Below are positions 20,084 through 28,163 of a DNA stretch of 64,000 bases, one piece after another. The stretch comes from Chelativorans xinjiangensis (lineage in GTDB: Bacteria; Pseudomonadota; Alphaproteobacteria; Rhizobiales; Rhizobiaceae): positions 139,310-203,309 of the forward strand of contig NZ_WQNH01000005.1 in the NCBI RefSeq assembly GCF_009812055.1. Direction: 5' to 3'. Made by a program: the position numbers and the translations under genes. The notes beneath the pieces are model-generated. The model ran no database searches. It was not told the DNA's origin and saw only the letters and a list, made by a program, of their open reading frames with translations. Position 1 is the first letter of the stretch. Each line of letters opens with the position of its first letter.

Positions 20084-20510
20084 GCCCCTCTCTCTCCCCG
20101 CCCATCCGGCAGGGCTATTGCATATAGGTTGTCTTTGCCGGCTTCGCCGGGACCCCCACCCTCAATCCCTCTCCATCCTGAGCTTGCCGAAGGGGGGAGG
20201 GAGGCTGGTCGAGTGCGGCCTCGTCGTCCCCCTCCCCCTTGAGGGGAGGGGTTAGGGGTGGGGGTACCATCAAGGCTCGGAACCCCATCGATAGCCCCGC
20301 CCCGCCCGGTGCGAGAGCGCTGCCTCGCACCCCCACCGCTTTCCTTGTCGCGGACGTCTGCCGGGTGTATCCTTTCCCTTCCACCGACCAGCAGGCGGAC
20401 TGACGTGGCGCTGGTCTCGCAAAGGACGGCACATGCCGCCTTTGCCTGCGATTCCCGTCGGCCGCTTCCGCCGTGCTTGCGCGGCGATGTGACCGGGAAA
20501 GGATGAGGTC
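20084..20510. repeat. Intergenic region with family B repeat copy 2 (20109-20286)
   Basis: 20109-20286 is homologous to 13219-13377 but carries an extra block near 20172-20215 that begins ATCCTGAGCTTGCCGAAGG. That is the same mini-palindrome found beside copy 1 and inside the coding gene at 28608. It therefore looks like a small element nested in a larger one. From 20287 to 20510 I see no gene or structure beyond the GGATGAGG leader of the next gene. Confidence 0.75.
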
Positions 20511-20975
20511 ATGGGTATCGCGATGACAATGCAGGAATATCTGAAGGACAACCACGTTCCCTACGATATCGCCAAGCACAACAAGACCAGCAATTCCGAG
20601 ATGACGGCGCGGGTAAGCCACGTGCCGAACACCGCGCTCGCCAAGGGCGTGGTGCTGAAATGGGACAGCAGCTACATTCTCGCCGTCCTTCCCGCCTCGC
20701 GCCGGGTCGACCTGAAGAAGGTGCGCGAGATCGTCGGCGAGAAAGTGGAGCTTGCCTCCGAGGAGGAGGCGGCCGCCCTGTTCCCCGACTGCGAGGAGGG
20801 CGCGGTGCCGATCTTCGGCGCGCCCTACCACCTGCCCTGCGTCGTCGACCAGGGGCTGGAGGTGAGCGGCGACGTCTACTTCGAGGGCGGCGACCACCGC
20901 ACGCTGGTGCATGTCAGCCACGACGGCTTCGACCGGCTGATGTACGGCATGCCGCGCGGGCACATCAGCGGCTGA
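20511..20975 (+). CDS. YbaK/ProX-type aminoacyl-tRNA deacylase domain protein
   Basis: 154 aa single-domain protein of the YbaK/aminoacyl-tRNA editing superfamily (INS-like). Typical features are MQEYLKDNHVPYDIAKHNKT at the N-terminus, the conserved Lys in NTALAKGVVLKWDSSYILAVLPASRRVDLKKV and the GAVPIFGAPYHLPCVVD block. Such proteins hydrolyse mischarged aminoacyl-tRNAs in trans. Specificity (Cys-tRNA-Pro, Ala-tRNA-Pro or other) cannot be assigned. It stands alone between repeat B and the cspA leader. Confidence 0.9.
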   Translation: MGIAMTMQEYLKDNHVPYDIAKHNKTSNSEMTARVSHVPNTALAKGVVLKWDSSYILAVLPASRRVDLKKVREIVGEKVELASEEEAAALFPDCEEGAVPIFGAPYHLPCVVDQGLEVSGDVYFEGGDHRTLVHVSHDGFDRLMYGMPRGHISG

Positions 20976-21313
20976 GCGGCGCGGCGCGCCGCCCGGACAC
21001 GGAAAGCTCGGGGGCGCTCAGCTGGCCAGAACGCCTGCGCCAAGCCAAACGTGGCACACGACGGAGAGGGGGAGGGGCTGTTCCCCGACGAGCAGCGACC
21101 GGCGGGGCGCAAGCGCGCCGCACGGCGAATATTTTTCAATCAGCGCCTTGTTTTAAAACCGAAAGCGCTTATCTAAGTCCTATCGATCTTGCTTGCTAAG
21201 CTCTGCTGTCGCCTTCCGGCGTCTCGACGAACTTCCTTCAAAATCGATCTGAACCGTTTGCCGTGCTTAAGGCGCGGTGAATAAACGCCGTGACCGATTG
21301 AAAGGAAATCGTC
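20976..21313 (+). promoter_or_regulatory. Intergenic region with cspA promoter and long leader
   Basis: No gene is visible in this gap. A possible promoter has -35 CTTGTT (21147-21152) and -10 TATCTA (21170-21175) with a 17-bp spacer. Transcription from it would leave a leader of about 130 nt before cspA, with GAAAGGAAA as ribosome site. Long structured leaders are usual for cold-shock mRNAs. Base composition drops here to clearly more A/T than the flanks. Confidence 0.45.
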
Positions 21314-21523
21314 ATGAACACCGGAACCGTAAAGTTCTTCAACTCCACCAAGGGCTTTGGCTTCATCCAGCCGGATGATGGCGGAACGGACGTCTTCGTC
21401 CACGTCTCCGCCGTCGAGCGTGCCGGCCTTGGCACCATCGTGGAAGGCCAGAAGCTGAGCTTCGACGTCGTCAGGGACAGCCGCTCGGGCAAGAATGCCG
21501 CGGACAACCTGCGCGCCGCGTAA
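21314..21523 (+). CDS. cspA: Cold shock protein (CspA family)
   Basis: 69 aa single cold-shock domain (OB fold). Both RNA-binding motifs are intact: RNP1-type KGFGFIQP (14-21) and RNP2-type DVFVHVSAV (29-37). It binds single-stranded RNA/DNA and melts secondary structure at low temperature, although not every paralogue is cold-induced. A strong stem-loop terminator follows at 21587, so it is probably transcribed alone. Confidence 0.97.
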   Translation: MNTGTVKFFNSTKGFGFIQPDDGGTDVFVHVSAVERAGLGTIVEGQKLSFDVVRDSRSGKNAADNLRAA

Positions 21524-21586
21524 AGCGTATCCATCTCGATCCGTGACCACGGATGTACTGGCACGGGTCTTTGAGATGAGAGGAAA

Positions 21587-21610
21587 GGTCGGGCAACGCC
21601 CGGCCTTTTT
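21587..21610 (+). terminator. Rho-independent terminator after cspA
   Basis: GGTCGGGC and GCCCGGCC form an eight-pair stem (one G-T pair) around loop AAC, followed by TTTTTGCTTTT. It lies 64 bp after the cspA stop and 30 bp before the next ATG. Confidence 0.8.
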
Positions 21611-21640
21611 GCTTTTCAGGCATCGAAAAGGACGAACCAC

Positions 21641-21892
21641 ATGACCCAAGCCATCACCAAGGACACCCTCTTCCGGCCCACCCGGCCGAACGCCGCCACC
21701 AAGGCGGACATCACCGACCGCACCGCCCGCGCGATCATCGACGCGGAAGCCGCGCGCCGCGAGGCCAAGACTGAGCGCCTGAGGCAGGCGCGCCTGGAAA
21801 TGGAAGCACGGCAGCCGAAGGAGGCGCCGGCGAAGGCGCCGCGTGGGGGGAAGACGGCTGCGAAGGCGGGTGGGGCACGCCGCGCGGGGTGA
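21641..21892 (+). CDS. Small hypothetical protein, basic C-terminus
   Basis: 83 aa. A short polar N-terminus is followed by a long charged helix (DAEAARREAKTERLRQARLEME) and an Ala/Lys/Gly-rich basic tail with APAKAPRGGK. Proteins of this type often follow cspA in Rhizobiales. Location after cspA suggests a nucleic-acid-related role, but this is only inference. The cspA terminator separates the two, so co-expression would need read-through or a promoter inside the terminator region. Confidence 0.7.
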   Translation: MTQAITKDTLFRPTRPNAATKADITDRTARAIIDAEAARREAKTERLRQARLEMEARQPKEAPAKAPRGGKTAAKAGGARRAG

Positions 21893-21924
21893 CTGCCCAA
21901 TCCGTGGGCAGTCGTCACAAACGG

Positions 21925-22251
21925 TCACGCCACCTTTTGCTCCGCCAGCGCTCTGGCCGTCGCCTCCGGCTCCATCGCAATGACGCGCAGAAAAGCGCGG
22001 CTGGTCTGGTCGGGCTCGGAACGCCCCTGTTCCCAGTCGCGCAGCGTGCCGAGCGGGATGTGATAGCGGGCGGAAAATTCCTGCTGCGTCAGCCGCAGCG
22101 CCCGGCGGATGACCGCAACGCGCGGCATACGCTTCATTGCCGCCAGCGCCCTCGCATCGAGCGGCGGGTTTTCAGGATCGGACAGCGCATTGGCTTCCGC
22201 CTGCTCGTCCGTCATGTCGGAGAGGCGTTTCCAACCTGTCTTATCAGCCAT
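21925..22251 (-). CDS. XRE-type helix-turn-helix antitoxin-like regulator
   Basis: 108 aa. The N-terminal WKRLSDMTDEQAEANALSDP region followed by MPRVAVIRRALRLTQQEFSARYHIPLGTLRDWEQG is typical of antitoxins in this order that usually pair with BrnT-type toxins. The HTH spans about residues 50-80. No BrnT-like gene is adjacent; instead the HicB-like gene precedes it, and owing to a frameshift in that gene their reading frames overlap by eight bases. The start MADKTGW at 22251 is preferred. It may repress its own operon. Confidence 0.85.
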   Translation of the reverse strand: MADKTGWKRLSDMTDEQAEANALSDPENPPLDARALAAMKRMPRVAVIRRALRLTQQEFSARYHIPLGTLRDWEQGRSEPDQTSRAFLRVIAMEPEATARALAEQKVA

Positions 22252-22495
22252 CAAAAGGGTTACCCCTAGGCGTTGGACGTTTCTGCAGCTCACGCGTCCA
22301 CATACTCTGCACGGCTGACCGGCTTGGGGACGGGCAACCCGTCTTCCCGCAGGCCTCGATGTGAAAGCGGATAGCGTCGCGGATTTCGATTTCGACTTCC
22401 TCGACGGTGGCGCCGGTGGCGATGCAGCCCGGCAGGTCGGGGACATAGGCGGAATAGTTGCTTCCAGCCTTTTCGATCACCACTGCATAGCGCAT
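22244..22495 (-). CDS. hicB: HicB family antitoxin, C-terminus frameshifted
   Basis: The first ~45 residues (YAVVIEKAGSNYSAYVPDLPGCIATGATVEEVE) are a standard short HicB antitoxin, which neutralises the HicA mRNA interferase. After FHIE the frame drifts into ACGKTGCPSPSRS. Adding one G in the GGCC run at 22352-22355 restores GLREDGLPVPKPVSRAEYVDA and a stop at 22290-22292, exactly the expected family ending (about 68 aa). So the gene carries a one-base deletion or a sequencing error. As read, it gains a foreign tail of about 35 residues and overlaps the downstream HTH gene. Confidence 0.8.
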   Translation of the reverse strand: MRYAVVIEKAGSNYSAYVPDLPGCIATGATVEEVEIEIRDAIRFHIEACGKTGCPSPSRSAVQSMWTRELQKRPTPRGNPFDG

Positions 22496-22496
22496 C

Positions 22497-22658
22497 TCAT
22501 CGCTCCTTCAGACCGGCCTGTTTCAAAATGCTGTTCAAGGTGCCGGGCGCGACATCGTCAGATGGTTTGCCGGCCACGGTGACGCGGCCGGCCTTGTTGC
22601 GATGCTTATATTGGCGATGGCTGCCCTTGGTTGCAACCTGATACCAGCCATCCGCCAT
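22497..22658 (-). CDS. hicA: HicA family toxin, apparently N-terminally short
   Basis: 53 aa from ATG 22658 to TGA 22497, one base before the hicB ATG. It matches HicA mRNA interferases: DGWYQVATKGSHRQYKH with the catalytic His, then GRVTVAGKPSDDVAPGTL and SILKQAGLKER. Family members are ~60 aa with about 13 residues before the GW pair; here only three precede it. The in-frame codons upstream (back to a TGA at 22683) lack a usable start, while the adjacent frame offers a GTG, so a second small frameshift is possible. Possibly inactive. Confidence 0.75.
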   Translation of the reverse strand: MADGWYQVATKGSHRQYKHRNKAGRVTVAGKPSDDVAPGTLNSILKQAGLKER

Positions 22659-22682
22659 TTCAGCCCAGGTAAAAGTTAGAAC

Positions 22683-23336
22683 TCACGCGAGCGGATGTGG
22701 GGGAACTGGCGGAAACCGCTTTTCACTAGCAGGTGCCCGCAGTTCTTCCTCGACACCCAGGATTGCGTTCTCGATCCGAAGTGAGAGATCGCGCCCTACC
22801 GATACATATTTGGCGTCATCGGCTGACCAGATGATTTGGCTGTCGAGGAGTGACAAAACCACAAGGTGATCCAACTCTGAGTAGTTCTGCTTGAAAGTGG
22901 ACAATGTGGCGACGGTGAGGTGCTCCGAAAGGGGCGGCTTCTTCGTGTTCCAGAGATGAACTGCACACCGCTGGCCGTTGATTACCGTCCCGAAGTCCGC
23001 AGAAAAGTTGACTTTGAAGACCTCATTTGGACTTGAAAAAGTGTGAGGTGGGACTTCAAATGTCTCTGCCGGATGCAAACCGCGCCAATTCAGCAAGGCT
23101 GTGAGTCCTGCCTGAACCGACGTTCGTTCCGGCGCCCTTGCGATTTGACGGGCAGTTTCTAGTACACTCTCTATGCTCTCGCCCTTTGCGAGCAGACGGT
23201 GGGCGTGAAGGCGGAGCGAGCGGTGAAAATCATAGGCATCATCGCTTGGGATGATCCTTTTTCGCAACTCCGTGCGTTGAGGTTTCGTATTTAGAGAGAT
23301 CAGCTTCAGATAGGCAGAAGTTCCAAATTTCAACAT
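22683..23336 (-). CDS. Hypothetical protein of accessory island
   Basis: 217 aa, no recognised domain. The sequence is mixed alpha/beta, with the N-terminal TKPQRTELRKRIIPSDDAYDFHRSLRLHAHRLL and a central FKVNFSADFGTVINGQRCAVHLW. Its codon use is visibly less G/C-rich than neighbouring genes, which suggests acquisition. It ends 25 bp upstream of the HicA start, so it may be the first gene of the toxin-antitoxin transcript. No signal peptide or membrane segment. Function unknown. Confidence 0.65.
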   Translation of the reverse strand: MLKFGTSAYLKLISLNTKPQRTELRKRIIPSDDAYDFHRSLRLHAHRLLAKGESIESVLETARQIARAPERTSVQAGLTALLNWRGLHPAETFEVPPHTFSSPNEVFKVNFSADFGTVINGQRCAVHLWNTKKPPLSEHLTVATLSTFKQNYSELDHLVVLSLLDSQIIWSADDAKYVSVGRDLSLRIENAILGVEEELRAPASEKRFPPVPPHPLA

Positions 23337-23460
23337 GTTGTCAGTCCTGTTCGGCCTTAGCTACCTCGACTCAGGACCCGACTCTCCGTATGGTACTCTT
23401 GCTACAGAGAAGGGAGTCAGATCTCTTCGCCCCGCGTGGGCTTCGGCTTTTTCGCGGTAT

Positions 23461-23498
23461 CCAGAGCCGACCCGAGAGGGTCGGCTCTGGTATTTTTA
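23461..23498 (+). terminator. Strong stem-loop with T-run, rightward, no upstream gene
   Basis: Arms CCAGAGCCGACC (23461-23472) and GGTCGGCTCTGG (23479-23490) are a perfect 12-bp inverted repeat with a six-base loop, followed by TATTTTTA on the plus strand. The two flanking genes both read leftward, so this ends a rightward transcript that begins within 23337-23460. See the corresponding finding on a candidate small RNA. Confidence 0.6.
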
Positions 23499-23550
23499 GG
23501 GGCATCAAGACATCCTTATATCTTGTTCCCTGTTTGTCCTCCTTGCGCTT

Positions 23551-23576
23551 TCGGCCCGATCTTGCGACCGGGCCGA
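23551..23576 (-). terminator. Hairpin downstream of nrdJ
   Basis: TCGGCCCG and CGGGCCGA with inner pairs form an 11-pair stem with one mismatch around a TTGC loop, 33 bp after the nrdJ stop codon. There is no T-run in the leftward direction, so it may be a processing or stability hairpin instead of a classical intrinsic terminator. Confidence 0.4.
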
Positions 23577-23608
23577 GTCTATTGAGCTTCTTCTTTATTA
23601 TTGCAGGC

Positions 23609-26600
23609 TCAGGAACACCCGCTCGTCGCCCCACACGTATCGCACTTCTCGCACGTCCCATTCCGCACCATCGTGAAGTTCTGGCACTCCGAGCACATGT
23701 TCCCCGTATACCCCTGCGCGATGGCCTGCTGGCGGCGGTGGGTTTCCACCTTTTTCGCTTCAGTGGCCTCTTCCGCCGCCTCGTCGGTGAAGAGCGCATT
23801 CGCGCCTTCGTCTTCGGCCGCTTCCTGGGCAAGTTCCTTCGCCCGCTCCTCGTAGTCGCGGCGGAAGGCGGTGGCTTCTTCGCGGAGTTCGGCGACGACC
23901 GGCTTCAGCGCCGTCACCGTGCCGCCCGGGGAGATGGCGCGGACGTTGGAGGCCGCGCGCGCGGTGGGGGCGCCGCCGGAGGCTTCGCCCTTGGGCTCGG
24001 TCTTGCCCACCACCTTGAAGGGGGCAGCACCGCGGGTGAGCCCCTTGGAGAAGGGCATCGCCTTGCCCTCGGAAATGCCCTTGCCGAGCGTCGTGTTGGA
24101 GAAGTCCGATACATCGACATGGGCGAGGTCATTGCGGCCGAGATAGGAGATCGCCAGCTCCCGGAACACATAGTCGAGGATCGACGTTGCGTTCTTGATC
24201 GCGTCGTTGCCCTGGACGATGCCGGCCGGCTCGAAGCGGGTGAAGGTGAACGCCTCGACAAACTCCTCGAGCGGCACGCCATATTGCAGGCCGATGGAGA
24301 TCGCGATGGCGAAATTGTTCATCATCGCGCGGAAGGCCGCGCCTTCCTTATGCATGTCGATGAAGATTTCGCCCAGGCGCCCATCGGCATATTCGCCGGT
24401 GTGGACATAGACCTTGTGCCCGCCAATGACCGCCTTCTGCGTGTAGCCCTGACGGCGGCTGGGCATTTTCTCGCGTTCGCGGTAGAGACGCTCCACCACG
24501 CGCTCGACGATCTTCTCCGTCACCTGCGCTGCCTGGGCGGCGGTGGGGGCGGAGATCAGCTCTTCCACCAGGTCGTCGGCCTCCTCGTCGTCGTCGGAAA
24601 GCAGCGAGGCGTTGAGCGGCTGCGAGAGCTTGGAGCCGTCGCGGTAGAGCGCGTTGGCCTTCAGCGCCAGCTTCCAGGAAAGCATGTAGGCTTCCTTGCA
24701 GTCGTCGACGGTGGCCTCGGTGGGCATGTTGATGGTCTTGGAGATGGCGCCGGAGATGAAGGGCTGCGCGGCGGCCATCATGCGGATGTGGCTTTCCACC
24801 GAGAGGAAGCGCTTGCCGATCTTGCCGCACGGGTTGGCGCAGTCGAAGACCGCCAGGTGCTCGTCCTTCAGGTGCGGCGCGCCTTCCAGCGTCATGGCGC
24901 CGCAGATGTGGATGTTGGCGGCCTCGATCTCCTGCCTGGAGAAGCCGACCGCCGGCAGCACCTCGAAGGAGAAGTCGTCGAGCTGCTCCTGGGTGAAGCC
25001 GAAGGTCTCCTTCAGCCAGTCCGCGCCGAGCGTCCACTGGTTGAAGACGAACTTGATGTCGAAGGCCGACTTCAGCGCCTCGTTCAGCGTCTTGATCTTC
25101 TCGTCCGGAAAACCCTTGGCCTTGAGCGTCGTCGGGTTGATGCCCGGCGCCTGGTTCAGGTCGCCGTGGCCGACGGCATAGGCCTCGATCTCGGCGATCT
25201 GGGCTTCCGAATAGCCGAGCGTCCTGAGCGCCTCCGGCACGGCGCGGTTGATGATCTTGAAATAGCCGCCGCCGGCGAGCTTCTTGAACTTCACCAGCGC
25301 GAAGTCGGGCTCGATGCCGGTGGTGTCGCAATCCATGACGAGGCCGATCGTGCCGGTCGGCGCGATGACGGTCGCCTGCGCATTGCGGTAGCCGTGCTTC
25401 TCGCCGAGCTCCAGCGCCCGGTCCCAGGCGGCCTTGGCGTGCTCCACGAGGTCGGCCTGCGGACAGTCTTCCGCCTTGATCGGCACCGGGTTGACGGCGA
25501 GCGCCTCGTAGCCGTCCGTCTGCCCATGGGCGGCGCGGCGGTGGTTGCGCATGACGCGCAGCATGGCTTTCGCGTTGCGCTCATAATCGGGGAAGGGGCC
25601 GAGCTCGCCGGCCATCTTGGCGCTGGTCGCATAGGCAACGCCGGTCATGATGGCGGTCAGGCTGGCGCAGATGGCGCGGCCCTCGGCCGAATCGTAGGGG
25701 ATGCCGGAGGTCATCAAGAGACCGCCGATATTGGCATAGCCCAGCCCCAGCGTGCGGTATTCGTAGGAGAGCTTGGCGATCTCCTTCGACGGGAACTGCG
25801 CCATCATGACGGAGATTTCCAGCACCATCGTCCACAGCCGCACCGTGTGCTCGTAGGCGGCGATGTCGATGGTCCCGTCCTTTTGCCGGTACTGCAAAAG
25901 GTTCATGGAGGCAAGGTTGCAGGCCGTGTCGTCCAGGAACATGTATTCCGAGCACGGGTTGGAGGCGCGGATAGGACCTGCGGCGGGCGAAGTGTGCCAG
26001 TCGTTCATCGTCGTGTTGAAGTGCAGGCCCGGATCGGCCGAGGCCCAGGCGGCGTAGCCGATCTTCTCCCACAGGTCGCGGGCCTTCAGCGTCTTGGCCG
26101 GCTTGCCGTCGATGCGGTTGATCAGCGTCCACTCGCCGTCGTTCTCGACGGCGCGCAGGAAGTCGTCCTTCAGCGAGACGGAGTTGTTGGAGTTCTGGCC
26201 CGAGACGGTGAGATAGGCTTCCGAATCCCAATCCGTGTCGTAGGTCTTGAACTCCATCTTCGTGTAGCCCTGGCGCGCGAACTGGATGACGCGCTTGATG
26301 TAGTTCTCGGGCACCGCGTTCTTCTTGGCCGCCTTCACCTCGCGCTTGAGCGCCGGGTTCTTGGCCGGCTCGAAGCAGTCGTCATTGTCGCCCTGGCAGT
26401 TGACGCAGGCCTTCATGATGGCTTCGAGGTGCTTCTTGACGATCTTGGAGCCGGTGACGAGGCTTGCGACCTTCTGCTCCTCCTTCACCTTCCAGTCGAT
26501 GTAGTCCTCGATATCCGGGTGGTCGGCGTCGACGACCACCATCTTGGCGGCGCGGCGCGTGGTGCCGCCGGACTTGATGGCGCCCGCCGCACGGTCGCCG

Positions 26601-27379
26601 ATCTTCAGGAACGACATGAGGCCCGACGACTTGCCGCCGCCCGAAAGCCGCTCGCCCTCGCCGCGCAGATGCGAGAAGTTGGAGCCGGTGCCCGAGCCGT
26701 ACTTGAAAAGCCGTGCCTCGCGCACCCAAAGGTCCATGATGCCGCCGTCGTTGACGAGATCGTCGCCGACCGACTGGATGAAGCAGGCATGAGGCTGCGG
26801 GTGCTCGTAGGCCGACTTCGACTTCGTCAATTTCCCGGTGAAGGGGTCGACGTAATAATGGCCCTGGCCGGGGCCGTCGATGCCGTAGGCCCAGTGCAGG
26901 CCGGTGTTGAACCATTGCGGGCTGTTGGGGGCCACGCGCTGGGTGGCGAGCATGTAGCAAAGCTCGTCCATGAAGGCCTGGGCGTCGGCCTCCGTATCGA
27001 AATAGCCGCCCTTCCAGCCCCAGTAGGTCCAGGTGCCGGCAAGCCGGTTGAAGACCTGGCGGGCATCGATCTCCGAGCCGTAGCGCTCCTCCTCGGGCAG
27101 TTCGGCCAGGGCCTCCTCGTCGGCCACCGAGCGCCACAGGAAGGAGGGGACGTCGTTCTCCTCGACCTTCTTCAGCCGTGCCGGCACGCCGGCCTTGCGG
27201 AAATACTTCTGCGCCAGGATGTCGCTGGCGACCTGGGAGAACCGCGCCGGCACGTCGATGTTCTCCAGCCGGAAGACGGTGGAGCCGTCCGGGTTCCTGA
27301 TCTCGCTCAAGGCCTTGCGGAAGGCGATCTCCGCGTAGGGGGACTGGCCTTCCTTGGTGAACCGACGTTCGATGCGCAT
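23609..27379 (-). CDS. nrdJ: Vitamin B12-dependent (class II) ribonucleotide reductase
   Basis: 1256 aa, the usual size of the large alphaproteobacterial NrdJ. It reduces ribonucleotides to deoxyribonucleotides with adenosylcobalamin as radical source, so DNA synthesis here depends on B12. Visible motifs are [20 protein letters not shown] (around residue 470), the substrate-binding [20 protein letters not shown] and the C-terminal Cys-rich tail MCSECQNF...[14 protein letters not shown], which reloads the active-site dithiol. The ATG at 27379 has GAAGAGGG upstream; a TTG five codons earlier is the alternative. Monocistronic, with NrdR-like boxes upstream. Confidence 0.97.
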   Translation of the reverse strand: MRIERRFTKEGQSPYAEIAFRKALSEIRNPDGSTVFRLENIDVPARFSQVASDILAQKYFRKAGVPARLKKVEENDVPSFLWRSVADEEALAELPEEERYGSEIDARQVFNRLAGTWTYWGWKGGYFDTEADAQAFMDELCYMLATQRVAPNSPQWFNTGLHWAYGIDGPGQGHYYVDPFTGKLTKSKSAYEHPQPHACFIQSVGDDLVNDGGIMDLWVREARLFKYGSGTGSNFSHLRGEGERLSGGGKSSGLMSFLKIGDRAAGAIKSGGTTRRAAKMVVVDADHPDIEDYIDWKVKEEQKVASLVTGSKIVKKHLEAIMKACVNCQGDNDDCFEPAKNPALKREVKAAKKNAVPENYIKRVIQFARQGYTKMEFKTYDTDWDSEAYLTVSGQNSNNSVSLKDDFLRAVENDGEWTLINRIDGKPAKTLKARDLWEKIGYAAWASADPGLHFNTTMNDWHTSPAAGPIRASNPCSEYMFLDDTACNLASMNLLQYRQKDGTIDIAAYEHTVRLWTMVLEISVMMAQFPSKEIAKLSYEYRTLGLGYANIGGLLMTSGIPYDSAEGRAICASLTAIMTGVAYATSAKMAGELGPFPDYERNAKAMLRVMRNHRRAAHGQTDGYEALAVNPVPIKAEDCPQADLVEHAKAAWDRALELGEKHGYRNAQATVIAPTGTIGLVMDCDTTGIEPDFALVKFKKLAGGGYFKIINRAVPEALRTLGYSEAQIAEIEAYAVGHGDLNQAPGINPTTLKAKGFPDEKIKTLNEALKSAFDIKFVFNQWTLGADWLKETFGFTQEQLDDFSFEVLPAVGFSRQEIEAANIHICGAMTLEGAPHLKDEHLAVFDCANPCGKIGKRFLSVESHIRMMAAAQPFISGAISKTINMPTEATVDDCKEAYMLSWKLALKANALYRDGSKLSQPLNASLLSDDDEEADDLVEELISAPTAAQAAQVTEKIVERVVERLYREREKMPSRRQGYTQKAVIGGHKVYVHTGEYADGRLGEIFIDMHKEGAAFRAMMNNFAIAISIGLQYGVPLEEFVEAFTFTRFEPAGIVQGNDAIKNATSILDYVFRELAISYLGRNDLAHVDVSDFSNTTLGKGISEGKAMPFSKGLTRGAAPFKVVGKTEPKGEASGGAPTARAASNVRAISPGGTVTALKPVVAELREEATAFRRDYEERAKELAQEAAEDEGANALFTDEAAEEATEAKKVETHRRQQAIAQGYTGNMCSECQNFTMVRNGTCEKCDTCGATSGCS

Positions 27380-27394
27380 CTTAGCCCTCTTCAA

Positions 27395-27410
27395 TTCCTA
27401 TATATAGCGT
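27395..27410 (-). promoter_or_regulatory. NrdR-like core sequence next to the nrdJ start
   Basis: CTATATATAG (27398-27407) is an exact match to the central ten positions of the NrdR box consensus acaCwAtATaTwGtgt; the outer positions match poorly. It lies 16-31 bp upstream of the nrdJ ATG. NrdR usually binds two boxes one helical phase apart and no good partner is seen here, so this may be fortuitous. Confidence 0.35.
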
Positions 27411-27613
27411 CCTTCACGGGGCGATGCTCATCACATCTGCCGCCAACGGACGCCATGTCCGCCGCACACCGCCATGCCTCGTGCCACAGCGGCTCTCCAA
27501 CACCCGATCCCCATCCCGCCCGCTCGGCATTGCCGCCCGGACAAGGGCCCCGCCGGGGGATCCGGCTGGTCCATTCTGACGCTTCCTGTGGTTGTTCTCC
27601 GAATGGAGAAGTC

Positions 27614-27660
27614 TCACATTATTTAGTGCCAAGCATCGCTGCAATCGCTAAATATAGTAT
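27614..27660 (-). promoter_or_regulatory. Paired NrdR boxes upstream of nrdJ
   Basis: Two 16-bp sites, TCACATTATTTAGTGC (27614-27629) and TCGCTAAATATAGTAT (27645-27660), each match 12 of 16 positions of the NrdR consensus. They are spaced exactly 31 bp start to start, the in-phase distance typical for this ATP/dATP-sensing repressor. They lie about 235 bp upstream of the nrdJ start, which would imply a leader of some 200 nt. The surrounding 27600-27670 stretch is A/T-rich, as expected for a promoter. Confidence 0.6.
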
Positions 27661-28163
27661 TAACAGCTTGCCTACGCCACCCTCGACACCAGCGCCCCCG
27701 TCGCCTTTTCCGAAAAAAACGCCCTCCTTCCGCCCGTGGCGACGACGGGCGGATGCGCAAACGCTACAACAGATTGGAAAACTGACCGACTAGTAGGACT
27801 TTCCGGCCGCGCCTCGAAAAAAAGACACGGCGCTATTAAAAGGCGACTCGTTTTCCCTCGTCAAGGATTCGTTTCTTATAAGTTTTGTGACCGCTATATG
27901 TTGTGTGTCACGCATGTGGATATCGGGGAGATCGACGCCTTTTTCGTGAAGGCGGGGGCCTTCCCGCCGATATCCGCTCCGTGGCGGGGCCCCCGCACCC
28001 CGCCCCACACCATGCCACGCCAGCCCATCCCGCCACGCAACCGCGCCTTCGCCCCGGCGCGTGGCGCGCCCCTGTCAGCATCTGTCAGGAATATTTTCCT
28101 ATACCCCTTTCACGCCTCGCCCGACCCATGCGATAATCCCGCGCTTGAAGAAAGGAGGCGGCG
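27661..28163. other. Long intergenic region between nrdJ and the next gene
   Basis: About 500 bp without a convincing gene. The open frames that cross it are Pro/Arg-rich and have no ribosome site. An A/T-rich patch around 27840-27920 could hold the rightward promoter for the gene at 28164, which is preceded by AGAAAGGAGG. I see no riboswitch, RNA gene or repeat. Confidence 0.5.

Noticed and set aside
21925..22251. A BrnT/BrnA toxin-antitoxin pair
   Set aside because: The HTH protein resembles antitoxins that pair with BrnT, but no BrnT-like sequence is found next to it on either strand.
27395..27613. A cobalamin riboswitch in the nrdJ leader
   Set aside because: I looked for the B12-box consensus and found only a small GCCGG...CCGGC hairpin; nothing resembles the conserved core. 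A covariance-model search would be decisive.
23390..27793. A 1467-residue open frame on the plus strand across nrdJ
   Set aside because: It is the antisense shadow of nrdJ: low-complexity His/Arg/Gly composition, no domain, and the opposite strand is an unmistakable gene.
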